From: a virus
Length of the DNA: 64,000 bases
Direction: 5' to 3' (one strand)
IMG/VR virus record: IMGVR_UViG_3300050821_005436
Coordinates: 1-64,000 of that record
The translations under genes were made by a program, and so were the position numbers. Each line of letters starts with the position of its first letter. The stretch's first letter is position 1. Below, one piece after another: positions 17,433 through 24,888 of the stretch. Below the pieces are notes generated by a model that was not told the DNA's origin, did no database searches, and was given only the letters and a program-made list of their open reading frames with translations.

Positions 17433-17438
17433 TATTTA
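17433..17438 (-). promoter_or_regulatory. T4-late-type promoter, start codon at predicted +1
   Basis: On the minus strand TAAATA is followed by five bases and the ATG at 17427. No ribosome site is present and the upstream gene is divergent, so coupling is impossible. This is one of the three strongest leaderless candidates. Confidence 0.6.
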
Positions 17439-17442
17439 AATA
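17436..17442 (+). promoter_or_regulatory. T4-late-type promoter (TTAAATA), divergent with the minus-strand copy
   Basis: The motif overlaps the minus-strand one in an AT-only palindromic stretch. The predicted start at about 17448 leaves an 8-base leader before ATG 17456. A second ATAAATA (17426-17432) lies just upstream on the same strand. Confidence 0.5.
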
Positions 17443-17455
17443 TGCATATTATAAC

Positions 17456-18358
17456 ATGAAAATAAACGAACTTCAAGCTGGTGAGAAACAATCATTCGAT
17501 CCATCAAACACCAAAGAAGGTCATAAATTTAATGACTTCATGATTCAGTGTAGTCAATCTATTGCAGAAATGCAGAAGGTCGGTAAATTTTTGTTTCGAG
17601 GTATTAACAATGCACCTAAAATCTTCATTGGGGTGCCGCGAGCAAATAGAAAGGCCCTCGACACTGACCAAGACGTAAATAATGCATTTGATGAAATATT
17701 GAAAGCAAGTGGATTCAAGGCGTTGCGTGGCAATTCTATTTTTTGTTATGGTGGAGATCCATATGCTGTGTCAAACTTCGGAAAGCCCTATATGATTTTT
17801 CCTAAAAATGGATACCAATTAACTTGGAGTCCTAAGGTAGAAGATTTTACAAACAAGTTGCCATATCAATTCCAGCCAGAGGATTTTTGGCAATTTTCTG
17901 AAACAGCAATGAAAGCCAAAGAGGAAATGCAGGACGATGAGTCTCGAAATGAAATTTTCAATCTACTTGATAAGTTAGAAAACAAATTTTATCATTCTAA
18001 TACTCAGCCTGAGGAAAGACTGATCATACGAGACCTGAAGGCTGAATTGGGTAAGCTTGTATATAATGGTGATCAGAAGATATTCAATATCAAAAAATTA
18101 CTTAATTTTGATAAAGATACTGATTACTGCATGAACTATATGCCATACATTCGAAAACTTGCTGAAGCACAAAAATTATATCTTTCAACAAAAGGACATG
18201 CAGATTCAATGGATGTTATCAAAGGTTTGAATTATCAAAATACTAACTTAGCGGCAGCTATAGTAGCGAACAAAGAAATAATGATTAGCGGTGAATATTA
18301 TGCATTTTCTGCAAAAGACTATCTGAAACCAATGGAAGAGGCTTTGTTAGAAAAATGA
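17456..18358 (+). CDS. ADP-ribosyltransferase-like protein, paralogue 5 (long form)
   Basis: The 300-residue protein has FRG in place of YRG, R-A-N-R, GF-K-A-L-R-G-NSIF, IFP-K-NG-Y-Q-L-TWS and E-I-M-I-S-G-E-YYA. As in paralogue 2, a helix-rich, charged insert of about 85 residues separates the TWS strand from the catalytic-type Glu. It is transcribed divergently from the 965-residue repeat protein and coupled to paralogue 6 (ATGA 18355-18358). The leader is very short and has no Shine-Dalgarno. Confidence 0.6.
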   Translation: MKINELQAGEKQSFDPSNTKEGHKFNDFMIQCSQSIAEMQKVGKFLFRGINNAPKIFIGVPRANRKALDTDQDVNNAFDEILKASGFKALRGNSIFCYGGDPYAVSNFGKPYMIFPKNGYQLTWSPKVEDFTNKLPYQFQPEDFWQFSETAMKAKEEMQDDESRNEIFNLLDKLENKFYHSNTQPEERLIIRDLKAELGKLVYNGDQKIFNIKKLLNFDKDTDYCMNYMPYIRKLAEAQKLYLSTKGHADSMDVIKGLNYQNTNLAAAIVANKEIMISGEYYAFSAKDYLKPMEEALLEK

Positions 18359-19020
18359 AAATATACGAAATAGAAGCTGGTGAAAGAAATCCTGTCTCAA
18401 ATGATGCAAATGAAAAAATTATTGAACTACTTACTACAGAATGCAGTGATGCTATTTCAGCTATGCAGCAAGCTGGAACATTTTTGTATAGGGGGTTTAA
18501 AGATGCTGCTAATGTTCCAGAAGCATTCCATGCCAGACCAAGAGAAGATAGACGTGCATTACACTCTAATCCAAAAATTCAGATTGCATTTGATGAAAAT
18601 ATGAAGGTTTATGGCTTTGCTACCAATAGATCAAATTCTATATTTTGCACTTCTGTAAAAAAGAGGACCAGTATCTATGGATACCCTTACTTGATCTTCC
18701 CTAAGAATGGATTCAATTTTCTATGGAGCCCAGATGTTTATGATTTATTTTCCGACCCGCAGGTCGACGGTTGGGCTGAAACTATAATGCAAACATCTAA
18801 TAAAGAAGCGGCCGCACAAGAGTTTGTTAGGCGTTTCAAATACACTGACAGCAACTTCGTTGCTGCATTAGAAAAAGGCCACGAGATTATGGTAAGTGGT
18901 GAATATTATGCATTCTCTGCTAATAATACAAGTGAGGTATTTAAGCAGCATTATGGTGATAAGATTAATTTTGAAACTATCCTTTCTGCAACATTTAAAA
19001 TCCCATCGCAAGGTGATTAA
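18355..19020 (+). CDS. ADP-ribosyltransferase-like protein, paralogue 6
   Basis: The 221-residue protein has YRG, R-E-D-R, GF-A-T-N-RSNSIF, IFP-K-NG-F-N-F-L-WS and E-I-M-V-S-G-E-YYA. It is the most diverged at the third block. A C-terminal extension of about 30 residues follows the YYA motif. The stop codon overlaps the stop of the opposite-strand dCMP deaminase gene in a shared TTAA (19017-19020), an extreme case of convergent packing. Confidence 0.6.
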   Translation: MKIYEIEAGERNPVSNDANEKIIELLTTECSDAISAMQQAGTFLYRGFKDAANVPEAFHARPREDRRALHSNPKIQIAFDENMKVYGFATNRSNSIFCTSVKKRTSIYGYPYLIFPKNGFNFLWSPDVYDLFSDPQVDGWAETIMQTSNKEAAAQEFVRRFKYTDSNFVAALEKGHEIMVSGEYYAFSANNTSEVFKQHYGDKINFETILSATFKIPSQGD

Positions 19021-19442
19021 AGTTTAGTAACATTGATTCCACAGTGTTTTAAGAAATCAATACCAGACGCATCACGATAAACTTCATCATAGAAAACTTC
19101 TTTGATTCCAGCGCCTTGTATTGCTTTAGCACAATCCATACAAGGGCTCAAGGTGCAATACATTGTTGCACCATTTCCACTTTCTGTTCCTTTAGCTAAT
19201 TTTAGAATTGAATTCATTTCTGAATGCACTACTGATGGTTTTGTTTTTGTTGTGCCATCATCTAAAACATCTTCGCAACAATTATCAAAACCTGAGGGAG
19301 TGCCATTCCAAGCAGTAGAAATTATGTTACCATTCTTAACAATAACTGCTCCTACCTTGCGACGTTCTGCATAAGACATTTGGGCTGCACGTTTAGCAAC
19401 GTCCATGTAAAATTCATTGTATTTCTTTTCTTTATCGTTCAT
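19017..19442 (-). CDS. cd: deoxycytidylate (dCMP) deaminase
   Basis: The 141-residue zinc enzyme deaminates dCMP to dUMP, the substrate of thymidylate synthase at 9473-10378. Zinc ligands are His73 in H-S-E and Cys101 and Cys104 in S-P-C-x-x-C, with Glu75 as proton shuttle. The usual HAE is HSE here, a conservative change. It is shorter than T4 Cd (193 aa) but close to bacterial ComE-type enzymes. It is the last gene of the minus-strand carbamoyltransferase operon and overlaps that gene by four bases. Confidence 0.92.
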   Translation of the reverse strand: MNDKEKKYNEFYMDVAKRAAQMSYAERRKVGAVIVKNGNIISTAWNGTPSGFDNCCEDVLDDGTTKTKPSVVHSEMNSILKLAKGTESGNGATMYCTLSPCMDCAKAIQGAGIKEVFYDEVYRDASGIDFLKHCGINVTKL

Positions 19443-20929
19443 AACACTCTTACGTTATATTTTTGTTCAAACATTGCAGCATCCTGCAGATCATTTACCA
19501 TGGGAAATCCTCTAACGTTTAGTGACGTATTCAACAACATCGGGCATCCTGTCTTAGCATACCAAACTTCTAATAACTTTCTAACACCACTCTTAGAATT
19601 TATAGGAACTGTCTGAACGCGTGATGTGTTATCAGTATGAACAATAGCAGGGAATCGATTAGGAAATTTACATGGTGCGACCACTTGCATGTAATCACTC
19701 TTGTCCCAACCATGAGGCATAATAAAATATTGATGCACATGTTCCTCAAGTATGATGGGAGCGAATGGTCTGAAGTTCTGTCTGCGCTTAATAGAATTTA
19801 CTTGATCTTTAATCTCTGGGCCCCTTGGATCAGCTAACAAACTTCTATTGCCCAAAGCACGAGGACCAAACTCTGCACAACCATTCGCTACCCCGACAAT
19901 CTTATTTGTTTGAAGTTCATTAATTAGATCATCTACAGGATAAGGTCTATCGATATTATATCCTAGGTAGGGCCCTTGCCAAGACATTTGTTTGCCATAA
20001 TTCAATGCACATGCACCTAGGCTGCTACCAGCATCGCCCGGATTTGGCATTACCCATATATTCTCAAAATAATTTCCTATTAGTCTATTAGCTAAACAAT
20101 TCAATGCAACACCACCCATGAATACTAAATTATAAGATTTACCTATTGCCGCAGCACGACTCATTACATTACAAATCAATGTCTCAGTTATAGTTTGAAC
20201 ACTCGCAGCAACATCAATCTTATGTGTATGATGATTCGAATCTAAAAATGTAGGATCGATTCCGATATGCAAATTTTCTTTAAATTGAATTTCGTATTCG
20301 TTCGAGATATATTTGTTTTTGATTTCATCAGCATACTTTGGTTCGCCATATGCAGACATGCCCATCATAATGTATTCTTCATCCAACGGTTCCAATCCAA
20401 CATGCTTTGTAAATGCACTATAGAACAATCCAATGCTGTGCGGATACTTAGAAGACCAAAGCTTTTTATAAAATGCCTTTCCATTATAATCATATTGTGC
20501 ATGCCAAATCGTGATGCAATCAAACTCTCCGATTGCATCAATGACAACTACCGTAGCATGTTCGAAATTAGATGTTTGAAACCCTGCTGCTGCATGAGAC
20601 ATATGATGATCATAACTAACGAATGGAACTTTGCTTAAATTAAATTTCCGTAATATCTCAGATGTTGGATTACATCTGAATACATTATAATTTTCTCCGC
20701 TACGAAGTTGTCTAATTTTTTTCTTTGTATGATTTTCATAGTAAGCAATCGTGTCTGGCTTACCGAAATTATCTATAGCATATGATAGCATTGATTCACT
20801 TAAATCTTTATCGTGTTTCTTTTTAGAGAAACGTTCTGAATGGGATGCAAACAAAATATTTTCATCTTGTGTGATTGTCAATGCTGCGTCATGGAAGCCC
20901 GCTGAGATGCCATAGATTAATTTTGTCAT
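19439..20929 (-). CDS. carbamoyltransferase, NodU/CmcH/TobZ family
   Basis: The 496-residue protein moves a carbamoyl group from carbamoyl phosphate, via carbamoyl-AMP, to a hydroxyl of a sugar or similar acceptor. It starts with G-I-S-A-G-F-H-D-A-A, has S-E-R-F-S (31-35), D-H-H-M-S-H-A-A-A (105-115 region), G-G-V-A-L-N-C and the C-terminal nucleotide-site signature E-F-G-P-R-A-L-G-N-R-S. It is somewhat shorter than bacterial NodU-type proteins (about 550-600 aa). It lies in an operon with SGNH-like proteins and a small basic peptide, which points to decoration of a glycan. The acceptor is unknown. Confidence 0.92.
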   Translation of the reverse strand: MTKLIYGISAGFHDAALTITQDENILFASHSERFSKKKHDKDLSESMLSYAIDNFGKPDTIAYYENHTKKKIRQLRSGENYNVFRCNPTSEILRKFNLSKVPFVSYDHHMSHAAAGFQTSNFEHATVVVIDAIGEFDCITIWHAQYDYNGKAFYKKLWSSKYPHSIGLFYSAFTKHVGLEPLDEEYIMMGMSAYGEPKYADEIKNKYISNEYEIQFKENLHIGIDPTFLDSNHHTHKIDVAASVQTITETLICNVMSRAAAIGKSYNLVFMGGVALNCLANRLIGNYFENIWVMPNPGDAGSSLGACALNYGKQMSWQGPYLGYNIDRPYPVDDLINELQTNKIVGVANGCAEFGPRALGNRSLLADPRGPEIKDQVNSIKRRQNFRPFAPIILEEHVHQYFIMPHGWDKSDYMQVVAPCKFPNRFPAIVHTDNTSRVQTVPINSKSGVRKLLEVWYAKTGCPMLLNTSLNVRGFPMVNDLQDAAMFEQKYNVRVL

Positions 20930-21537
20930 AATAATTTCTTCTCAATGTGAGTAATCAATTCGTTAGCAACATCTGCTGTGCTGCCAAACTTCACTGCCCC
21001 GTTAGGAAATATAGTTTGATTCTTCAAATACATTTCCTTCATTACTGCTATGTTTTCTAATTTTGGGTTATCGTTTCTATACTTTTCTTCATGATCGTAT
21101 GCGGTGAATGTAATTGTAGGAACATCATAACAACTAAAGAATTCAGCTAGACCAAAACATGATGCATAGAATTGCGTTCCTAAATTTTCATCATTCAAAA
21201 ACTTTCTGCCAAACTTCACCAAATCTTTTGTATGTGGAAACTCTTTATGATGTTGATCCAAACTATCTAGATTCATTCCCATGTATTGTTTTAATTTGGG
21301 ATCGAAATAAGTAAAAATGTTTCTAGTGGTTTCTTGCACCACACAAACATACGTATCGTCAGGATAGGTTCCTTTAAGTTTAGTGTATGTGCTATATGCT
21401 GTAGCTGAGATTAATGATTGCCCAGATTTCGCCTTAGCATAGTTTTCTACTATCCAATCAGGTTTCTTGTTTTTGACAAGATCAACAATACCTGATTGTT
21501 CCGTATAGGCATCGCCAAAAAATAATATTCTATTCAT
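20926..21537 (-). CDS. SGNH-hydrolase-like paralogue, probably inactive
   Basis: This 203-residue protein resembles the 24885-25658 protein through its central part (Q-E-T-T-R-N, L-x-T-Q-F-Y-x-x-x-F, F-P-x-GA). The nucleophile block reads G-D-A-Y-T: the Ser of GDSxT is Ala (residue 10). The C-terminal His block (LPSxH) is missing. It therefore looks like a non-catalytic relative, perhaps a binding partner. It overlaps the carbamoyltransferase gene by four bases, which suggests it works with that enzyme (inference). Confidence 0.6.
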   Translation of the reverse strand: MNRILFFGDAYTEQSGIVDLVKNKKPDWIVENYAKAKSGQSLISATAYSTYTKLKGTYPDDTYVCVVQETTRNIFTYFDPKLKQYMGMNLDSLDQHHKEFPHTKDLVKFGRKFLNDENLGTQFYASCFGLAEFFSCYDVPTITFTAYDHEEKYRNDNPKLENIAVMKEMYLKNQTIFPNGAVKFGSTADVANELITHIEKKLL

Positions 21538-21540
21538 AAT

Positions 21541-21645
21541 TTATTTGTAGATAAATGGATCTCGTTCTTTCATCTTCTTAAGACGCTTGCGATATAACAC
21601 TTCCATCTTAAATTTCAACCACATTAGCTTAAACCAATTTTTCAT
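21541..21645 (-). CDS. 34-aa basic peptide ending in DPFIYK
   Basis: The frame starts at ATG 21645, overlapping the stop of the previous gene as ATGA, and ends at TAA 21541, three bases before the next gene. It encodes 34 residues with many Lys, Arg, Trp and Met, and finishes with E-R-D-P-F-I-Y-K. From memory, tiny basic proteins with a similar end accompany carbamoyltransferase genes in aquatic phages; I cannot check this. The overlap on one side and 3-base gap on the other support that it is real. Confidence 0.65.
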   Translation of the reverse strand: MKNWFKLMWLKFKMEVLYRKRLKKMKERDPFIYK

Positions 21646-22466
21646 AATATTTTCCTTTTTTGCATTTCTTCTACTAACCATTTTCCTATAACTTTGTGTG
21701 AATCACAATTTACATGCAAGCCAGGCAGATAAAAATTTTTGTTACCATAATAATCTTCTAGCTTATAAACCATTGCTATAGGCATACAATACTTATCATC
21801 AAAAAATACATCATGCATAAATGACATATCCAAATTTGATTCGCCTATCTTGTGTTGATTATCCCACATGATAAAGTGCAGAAAATCTATATTATTATCG
21901 ATGCAATATTTTTGCACCATTGCACTCTGCATATAATAATCAAAATGTATTTGTTCTACTTTAGAATACTTCAAATAGATATCTTTGATTTCATATGCTT
22001 CTAACTCATCATAATAATATCGTTCTAGCAAAGGCAACACATAACTTTTCAGCCCATTGATAGGTCTATTATAGACTCGATTTGGGTCTCTGTCTTTTAT
22101 CCAAATCCTGTCAGGACTAGTATCTTGCATGATACAAATGATTTTTTCAGTAGGATAATTTTTCTTCACTTCATCCAAAGTAATTAACGTTTTTTGCGCT
22201 ATCTCTTGTTGTGATGCGCCACCCATTCCTACATTTATTACTTCGCATTCTAATATATTTTTTAATGTTCCGCTGTAAGACAGATTGCGGGCCTTTTCAT
22301 CAATATTACTGTGTGCGCCTTTGTTGCCAGGTGGTTTATTAAAAAAATCCTCTGATATTTTCGTTCCTTCTTCGTAGGTTTTTGCTTGACTGTAGAAGGG
22401 GATAGTTTTTTCTTCCCAAAGTTCAGCACCATGTGTAAATGAACATCCAGAGCAAACAATAATCAC
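21642..22466 (-). CDS. SGNH-hydrolase-like protein with GCS nucleophile block
   Basis: The 274-residue protein has the family start M-I-I-V-C-S-G-C-S-F-T-H-G-A-E-L-W-E-E. The usual Asp of GDSxT is Cys (residue 8) but Ser9 is kept. Other shared blocks are N-V-G-M-G-G-A-S-Q (Gly block), M-Q-D-T, and L-P-G-L-H-V-N-C near the end. The catalytic Asp of the usual D-x-x-H is Pro. SGNH enzymes deacylate sugars or lipids; here the triad may be incomplete. It overlaps the neighbouring paralogue and the 34-aa peptide by four bases each. Confidence 0.7.
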   Translation of the reverse strand: MIIVCSGCSFTHGAELWEEKTIPFYSQAKTYEEGTKISEDFFNKPPGNKGAHSNIDEKARNLSYSGTLKNILECEVINVGMGGASQQEIAQKTLITLDEVKKNYPTEKIICIMQDTSPDRIWIKDRDPNRVYNRPINGLKSYVLPLLERYYYDELEAYEIKDIYLKYSKVEQIHFDYYMQSAMVQKYCIDNNIDFLHFIMWDNQHKIGESNLDMSFMHDVFFDDKYCMPIAMVYKLEDYYGNKNFYLPGLHVNCDSHKVIGKWLVEEMQKRKIL

Positions 22467-23239
22467 ACTAAACCCCTGATTTTTAACTCTTCAAATAGCA
22501 ACTTTGCAATTATTTTTTGTGCTTCGCAATTCACATGTAATCCAGGCAATACAAAATTATTATGTTGATAGTATTCTACTAGCATATTCGTCATATTATC
22601 TTTTACAGTGTGATTAGGATCAAAATATATTTTTTCGATCATTGATAGTTCCACAGTCTTATTCCATTGGTCATCGCGTTTCCAATTTCGGAACATTTGA
22701 AAATGCAAAAAATCTATATCATTATTAATACAGAAATTTTTAACTGCAAGTCCTTGAAGGTAATATTCAGATAACAGCATTTCAGTTGGTTGTTTAGTCA
22801 GATAAATATGTTTTATTTCATATCCGTCTATTTTGTTTCCAGGAAAAAAGGTTTCTGCTCCCGATACAATAACATTAAGATTTTTTTCAAACTCATCACA
22901 CCAAAGCCACACACGTTCAAGTTGTGTATCTTGCATAATGCACACAATTTTCTCATAAGGGAACTCATTTCTAATTTTATTCAATTTGTTTATAGTTTTT
23001 TGTGAGATGGCGTGCTCTGAACAGCCATCTTCTCCTATATTAAATGATCTACAATTTAATTTTTGTGCTAATGCATAAGGCCAGGTTAGTTGTAACCTTG
23101 CTTCCTCATTGTCTAATGTTTTTACTTTTGCATCAAGTGCTTCTTCTTTAGTTTTCAATTCAGTATAACCAGGAACGTTCTTTTCTTCCCAAAGTTCCAT
23201 ACCATGCGTAAATGAATCACCTGAACAAACTAGTATCAT
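22463..23239 (-). CDS. SGNH-hydrolase-like protein
   Basis: The 258-residue protein has G-D-S-F-T-H-G-M-E-L-W-E-E (Ser9), N-I-G-E-D-G-C-S-E (Gly block), M-Q-D-T, and L-P-G-L-H-V-N-C-E-A at the C-terminus, with Pro at the position of the usual Asp. It is the first gene of the minus-strand operon 23239-19017 and the only one there with its own perfect TATAAATA promoter and ribosome site (AGAGGA). The family may remove or add acyl groups on a glycan made by the neighbouring sugar genes (inference). Confidence 0.72.
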   Translation of the reverse strand: MILVCSGDSFTHGMELWEEKNVPGYTELKTKEEALDAKVKTLDNEEARLQLTWPYALAQKLNCRSFNIGEDGCSEHAISQKTINKLNKIRNEFPYEKIVCIMQDTQLERVWLWCDEFEKNLNVIVSGAETFFPGNKIDGYEIKHIYLTKQPTEMLLSEYYLQGLAVKNFCINNDIDFLHFQMFRNWKRDDQWNKTVELSMIEKIYFDPNHTVKDNMTNMLVEYYQHNNFVLPGLHVNCEAQKIIAKLLFEELKIRGLV

Positions 23240-23255
23240 AATTTTCCTCTACTAT

Positions 23256-23263
23256 TATTTATA
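23256..23263 (-). promoter_or_regulatory. perfect T4 late promoter octamer (TATAAATA)
   Basis: The minus strand reads TATAAATA, the exact T4 late consensus. A start near 23250 gives a leader of about 10 bases with AGAGGA before ATG 23239. It would drive six genes ending with dCMP deaminase. Confidence 0.75.
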
Positions 23264-23300
23264 GAGTAATAGCACGATATAATTCTTATTTCACTGACAC

Positions 23301-23306
23301 TAAATA
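23301..23306 (+). promoter_or_regulatory. T4-late-type promoter (TAAATA), divergent
   Basis: TAAATA lies 81 bases before ATG 23387. The leader ends in a strong ribosome site (AAGGAG at 23373-23378). The 147-base gap between 23240 and 23386 holds only this promoter, the divergent TATAAATA and the leader. Confidence 0.5.
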
Positions 23307-23386
23307 TTAATCCATACTTGCACAATGTAGGTATGTAATGATATTGAAGAAATCAAAAGTTTTACTAACATATAAAGGAGAAAATT

Positions 23387-24166
23387 ATGACAACTTCAAA
23401 CCTTTCCACAACGCTGACAGCGATTCTGCCATCAGCAACCTCTACCACTCTTGGTGGTGTCTTAGTAGATTCAACTTCATCTGGCTTACTTGCTATGTCT
23501 GATGGACATATTGCTGTGAAATACAGTACTGGTCTTCAGATTGATAGTACAGGTCACTTACATGTTGATTCAACACAATTTTTAACTACATCTGATGCAT
23601 TTGCTGAATATGCACAAATATCATCTTTGTCTAATTATTTGCCAGTTACTGGCGGTATTGTATATGGGCCAACACAAATTGATAGTACTGGATCTCTTCA
23701 TCCTGGTAATATTCAATTCAATGTTGACGGTACTGGTGCATTTTTAGAATTCAACGTTGGTGTGAGCGGAGTTAATGGTGGCATCGTATTTTCAGATGGC
23801 TCTACACAAACCACTGCATTTACAGTCCAAAAATTACTCAATATTACAGACTGGGTGAGTAACTCACAAACCGGTGTATGGACTGGTTCGCCCTCTAGCA
23901 TTACTCTTGGTCCAGACAATAATTGTGAAATTATTCAATTATCATCTTATCCAACTACTCTTAACGTAATTTTCCCTACGCCAGCAAACGATGGACAGTT
24001 CTTCGAACTAGTCATTATTGGCGGTAGCGGCGGATATGCATTCAGTGGATTGGGAATTGATGGTGTAACTTCTGTCACAATCCTCAATGACATTGGATCT
24101 ACTGCATATGAGAAAGGCGGATTCAGATACAAAACTAGTACTAATACTTGGTATCAAGTTTCGTAA
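23387..24166 (+). CDS. short tail fibre protein
   Basis: The 259-residue protein is Ser/Thr/Gly-rich with repeats of I-D-S-T-G-x-L and V-D-S-T typical of fibre shafts. It has a G-G-I-V-F-S-D-G-S-T-Q-T-T-A-F segment (about 125-145) often seen in phage fibres. The last 70 residues (V-I-F-P-T-P-A-N-DG-x-F-FEL ... W-Y-Q-V-S) match the end domain of the 831-residue tailspike at 5168-7663. No attachment module like that of the tailspikes is present at the N-terminus. Probably a receptor-binding or accessory fibre. It ends just before a bidirectional terminator. Confidence 0.75.
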   Translation: MTTSNLSTTLTAILPSATSTTLGGVLVDSTSSGLLAMSDGHIAVKYSTGLQIDSTGHLHVDSTQFLTTSDAFAEYAQISSLSNYLPVTGGIVYGPTQIDSTGSLHPGNIQFNVDGTGAFLEFNVGVSGVNGGIVFSDGSTQTTAFTVQKLLNITDWVSNSQTGVWTGSPSSITLGPDNNCEIIQLSSYPTTLNVIFPTPANDGQFFELVIIGGSGGYAFSGLGIDGVTSVTILNDIGSTAYEKGGFRYKTSTNTWYQVS

Positions 24167-24888
24167 GTAATAAAAACGGGACATAATGTCCCGTTTTTCA
24201 TTTTATCAATCAACCACTCTGCTATATGTTTATGTGCTTCACAATTTAAATGCCCGCTCGGAAGCAAAACCTCTGTTGTACCCAATTTATCATAAAACCA
24301 ATTTATTGACAAATCATTTTGTATTTCTTCTTGTTGTAATAGCTTAAATTCTAAGAAATCTATATTTAGAATGTTACATACATATTTTACTGCTAATATT
24401 TGCAAATAATAATTATCTTCTAAGATCCTCTCATCAATAAAATCTATACAAACATTTTGTATTTCGTATGCTTCCAATTTATCTCCGTGGTGTGTTTCTA
24501 TAATTGACGGGATAATAATACTGAAATTTTTATTATAGATATTATTATACAACCATAATCTATATTTTTCAGTCATCTGATGTATGCACAATATAGATTC
24601 ATTAGGATTATTTTTTCTAATCTTGTTTAATGCCACACATAAATTTTGCAATATTTCTAGTTGAGAAGCACCACTAATGCCTAGGTTTAAAACTTCACAG
24701 CATAATATATTTTTCAAATGACCAGAATAAGTTAAATCTCGTCGTTCTAAATCATTGTCGTTAGAAATTGACCGTATTATTTTGTATGCCTCATATGGAT
24801 CAGTAATTAATGTATAACCAGGAACATTCTTTTCTTCCCAAAGTTCTGCTCCAGCAGTAAATGAGTCTCCAGCACAAACAATAATCAT
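24154..24888 (-). CDS. SGNH-hydrolase-like protein (3' end reads through a terminator hairpin)
   Basis: The 244-residue protein has G-D-S-F-T-A-G-A-E-L-W-E-E (Ser9), N-L-G-I-S-G-A-S-Q, H-Q-M-T in place of M-Q-D-T, and L-P-S-G-H-L-N-C-E-A-H. The last 15 or so codons pass through the hairpin at 24172-24198 and overlap the end of the tail fibre gene by 13 bases. These residues follow the end of the shared domain, so this tail looks like recent extension into non-coding DNA. It is coupled to the next upstream paralogue by ATGA. Confidence 0.7.
   Translation of the reverse strand: MIIVCAGDSFTAGAELWEEKNVPGYTLITDPYEAYKIIRSISNDNDLERRDLTYSGHLKNILCCEVLNLGISGASQLEILQNLCVALNKIRKNNPNESILCIHQMTEKYRLWLYNNIYNKNFSIIIPSIIETHHGDKLEAYEIQNVCIDFIDERILEDNYYLQILAVKYVCNILNIDFLEFKLLQQEEIQNDLSINWFYDKLGTTEVLLPSGHLNCEAHKHIAEWLIDKMKNGTLCPVFITYET
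24172..24198. terminator. bidirectional rho-independent terminator
   Basis: A perfect 12-base-pair stem (AAAAACGGGACA with TGTCCCGTTTTT) with a TAA loop has T tracts in both directions. It ends the tail fibre gene on the plus strand and lies within the last codons of the SGNH gene on the minus strand. Confidence 0.9.
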
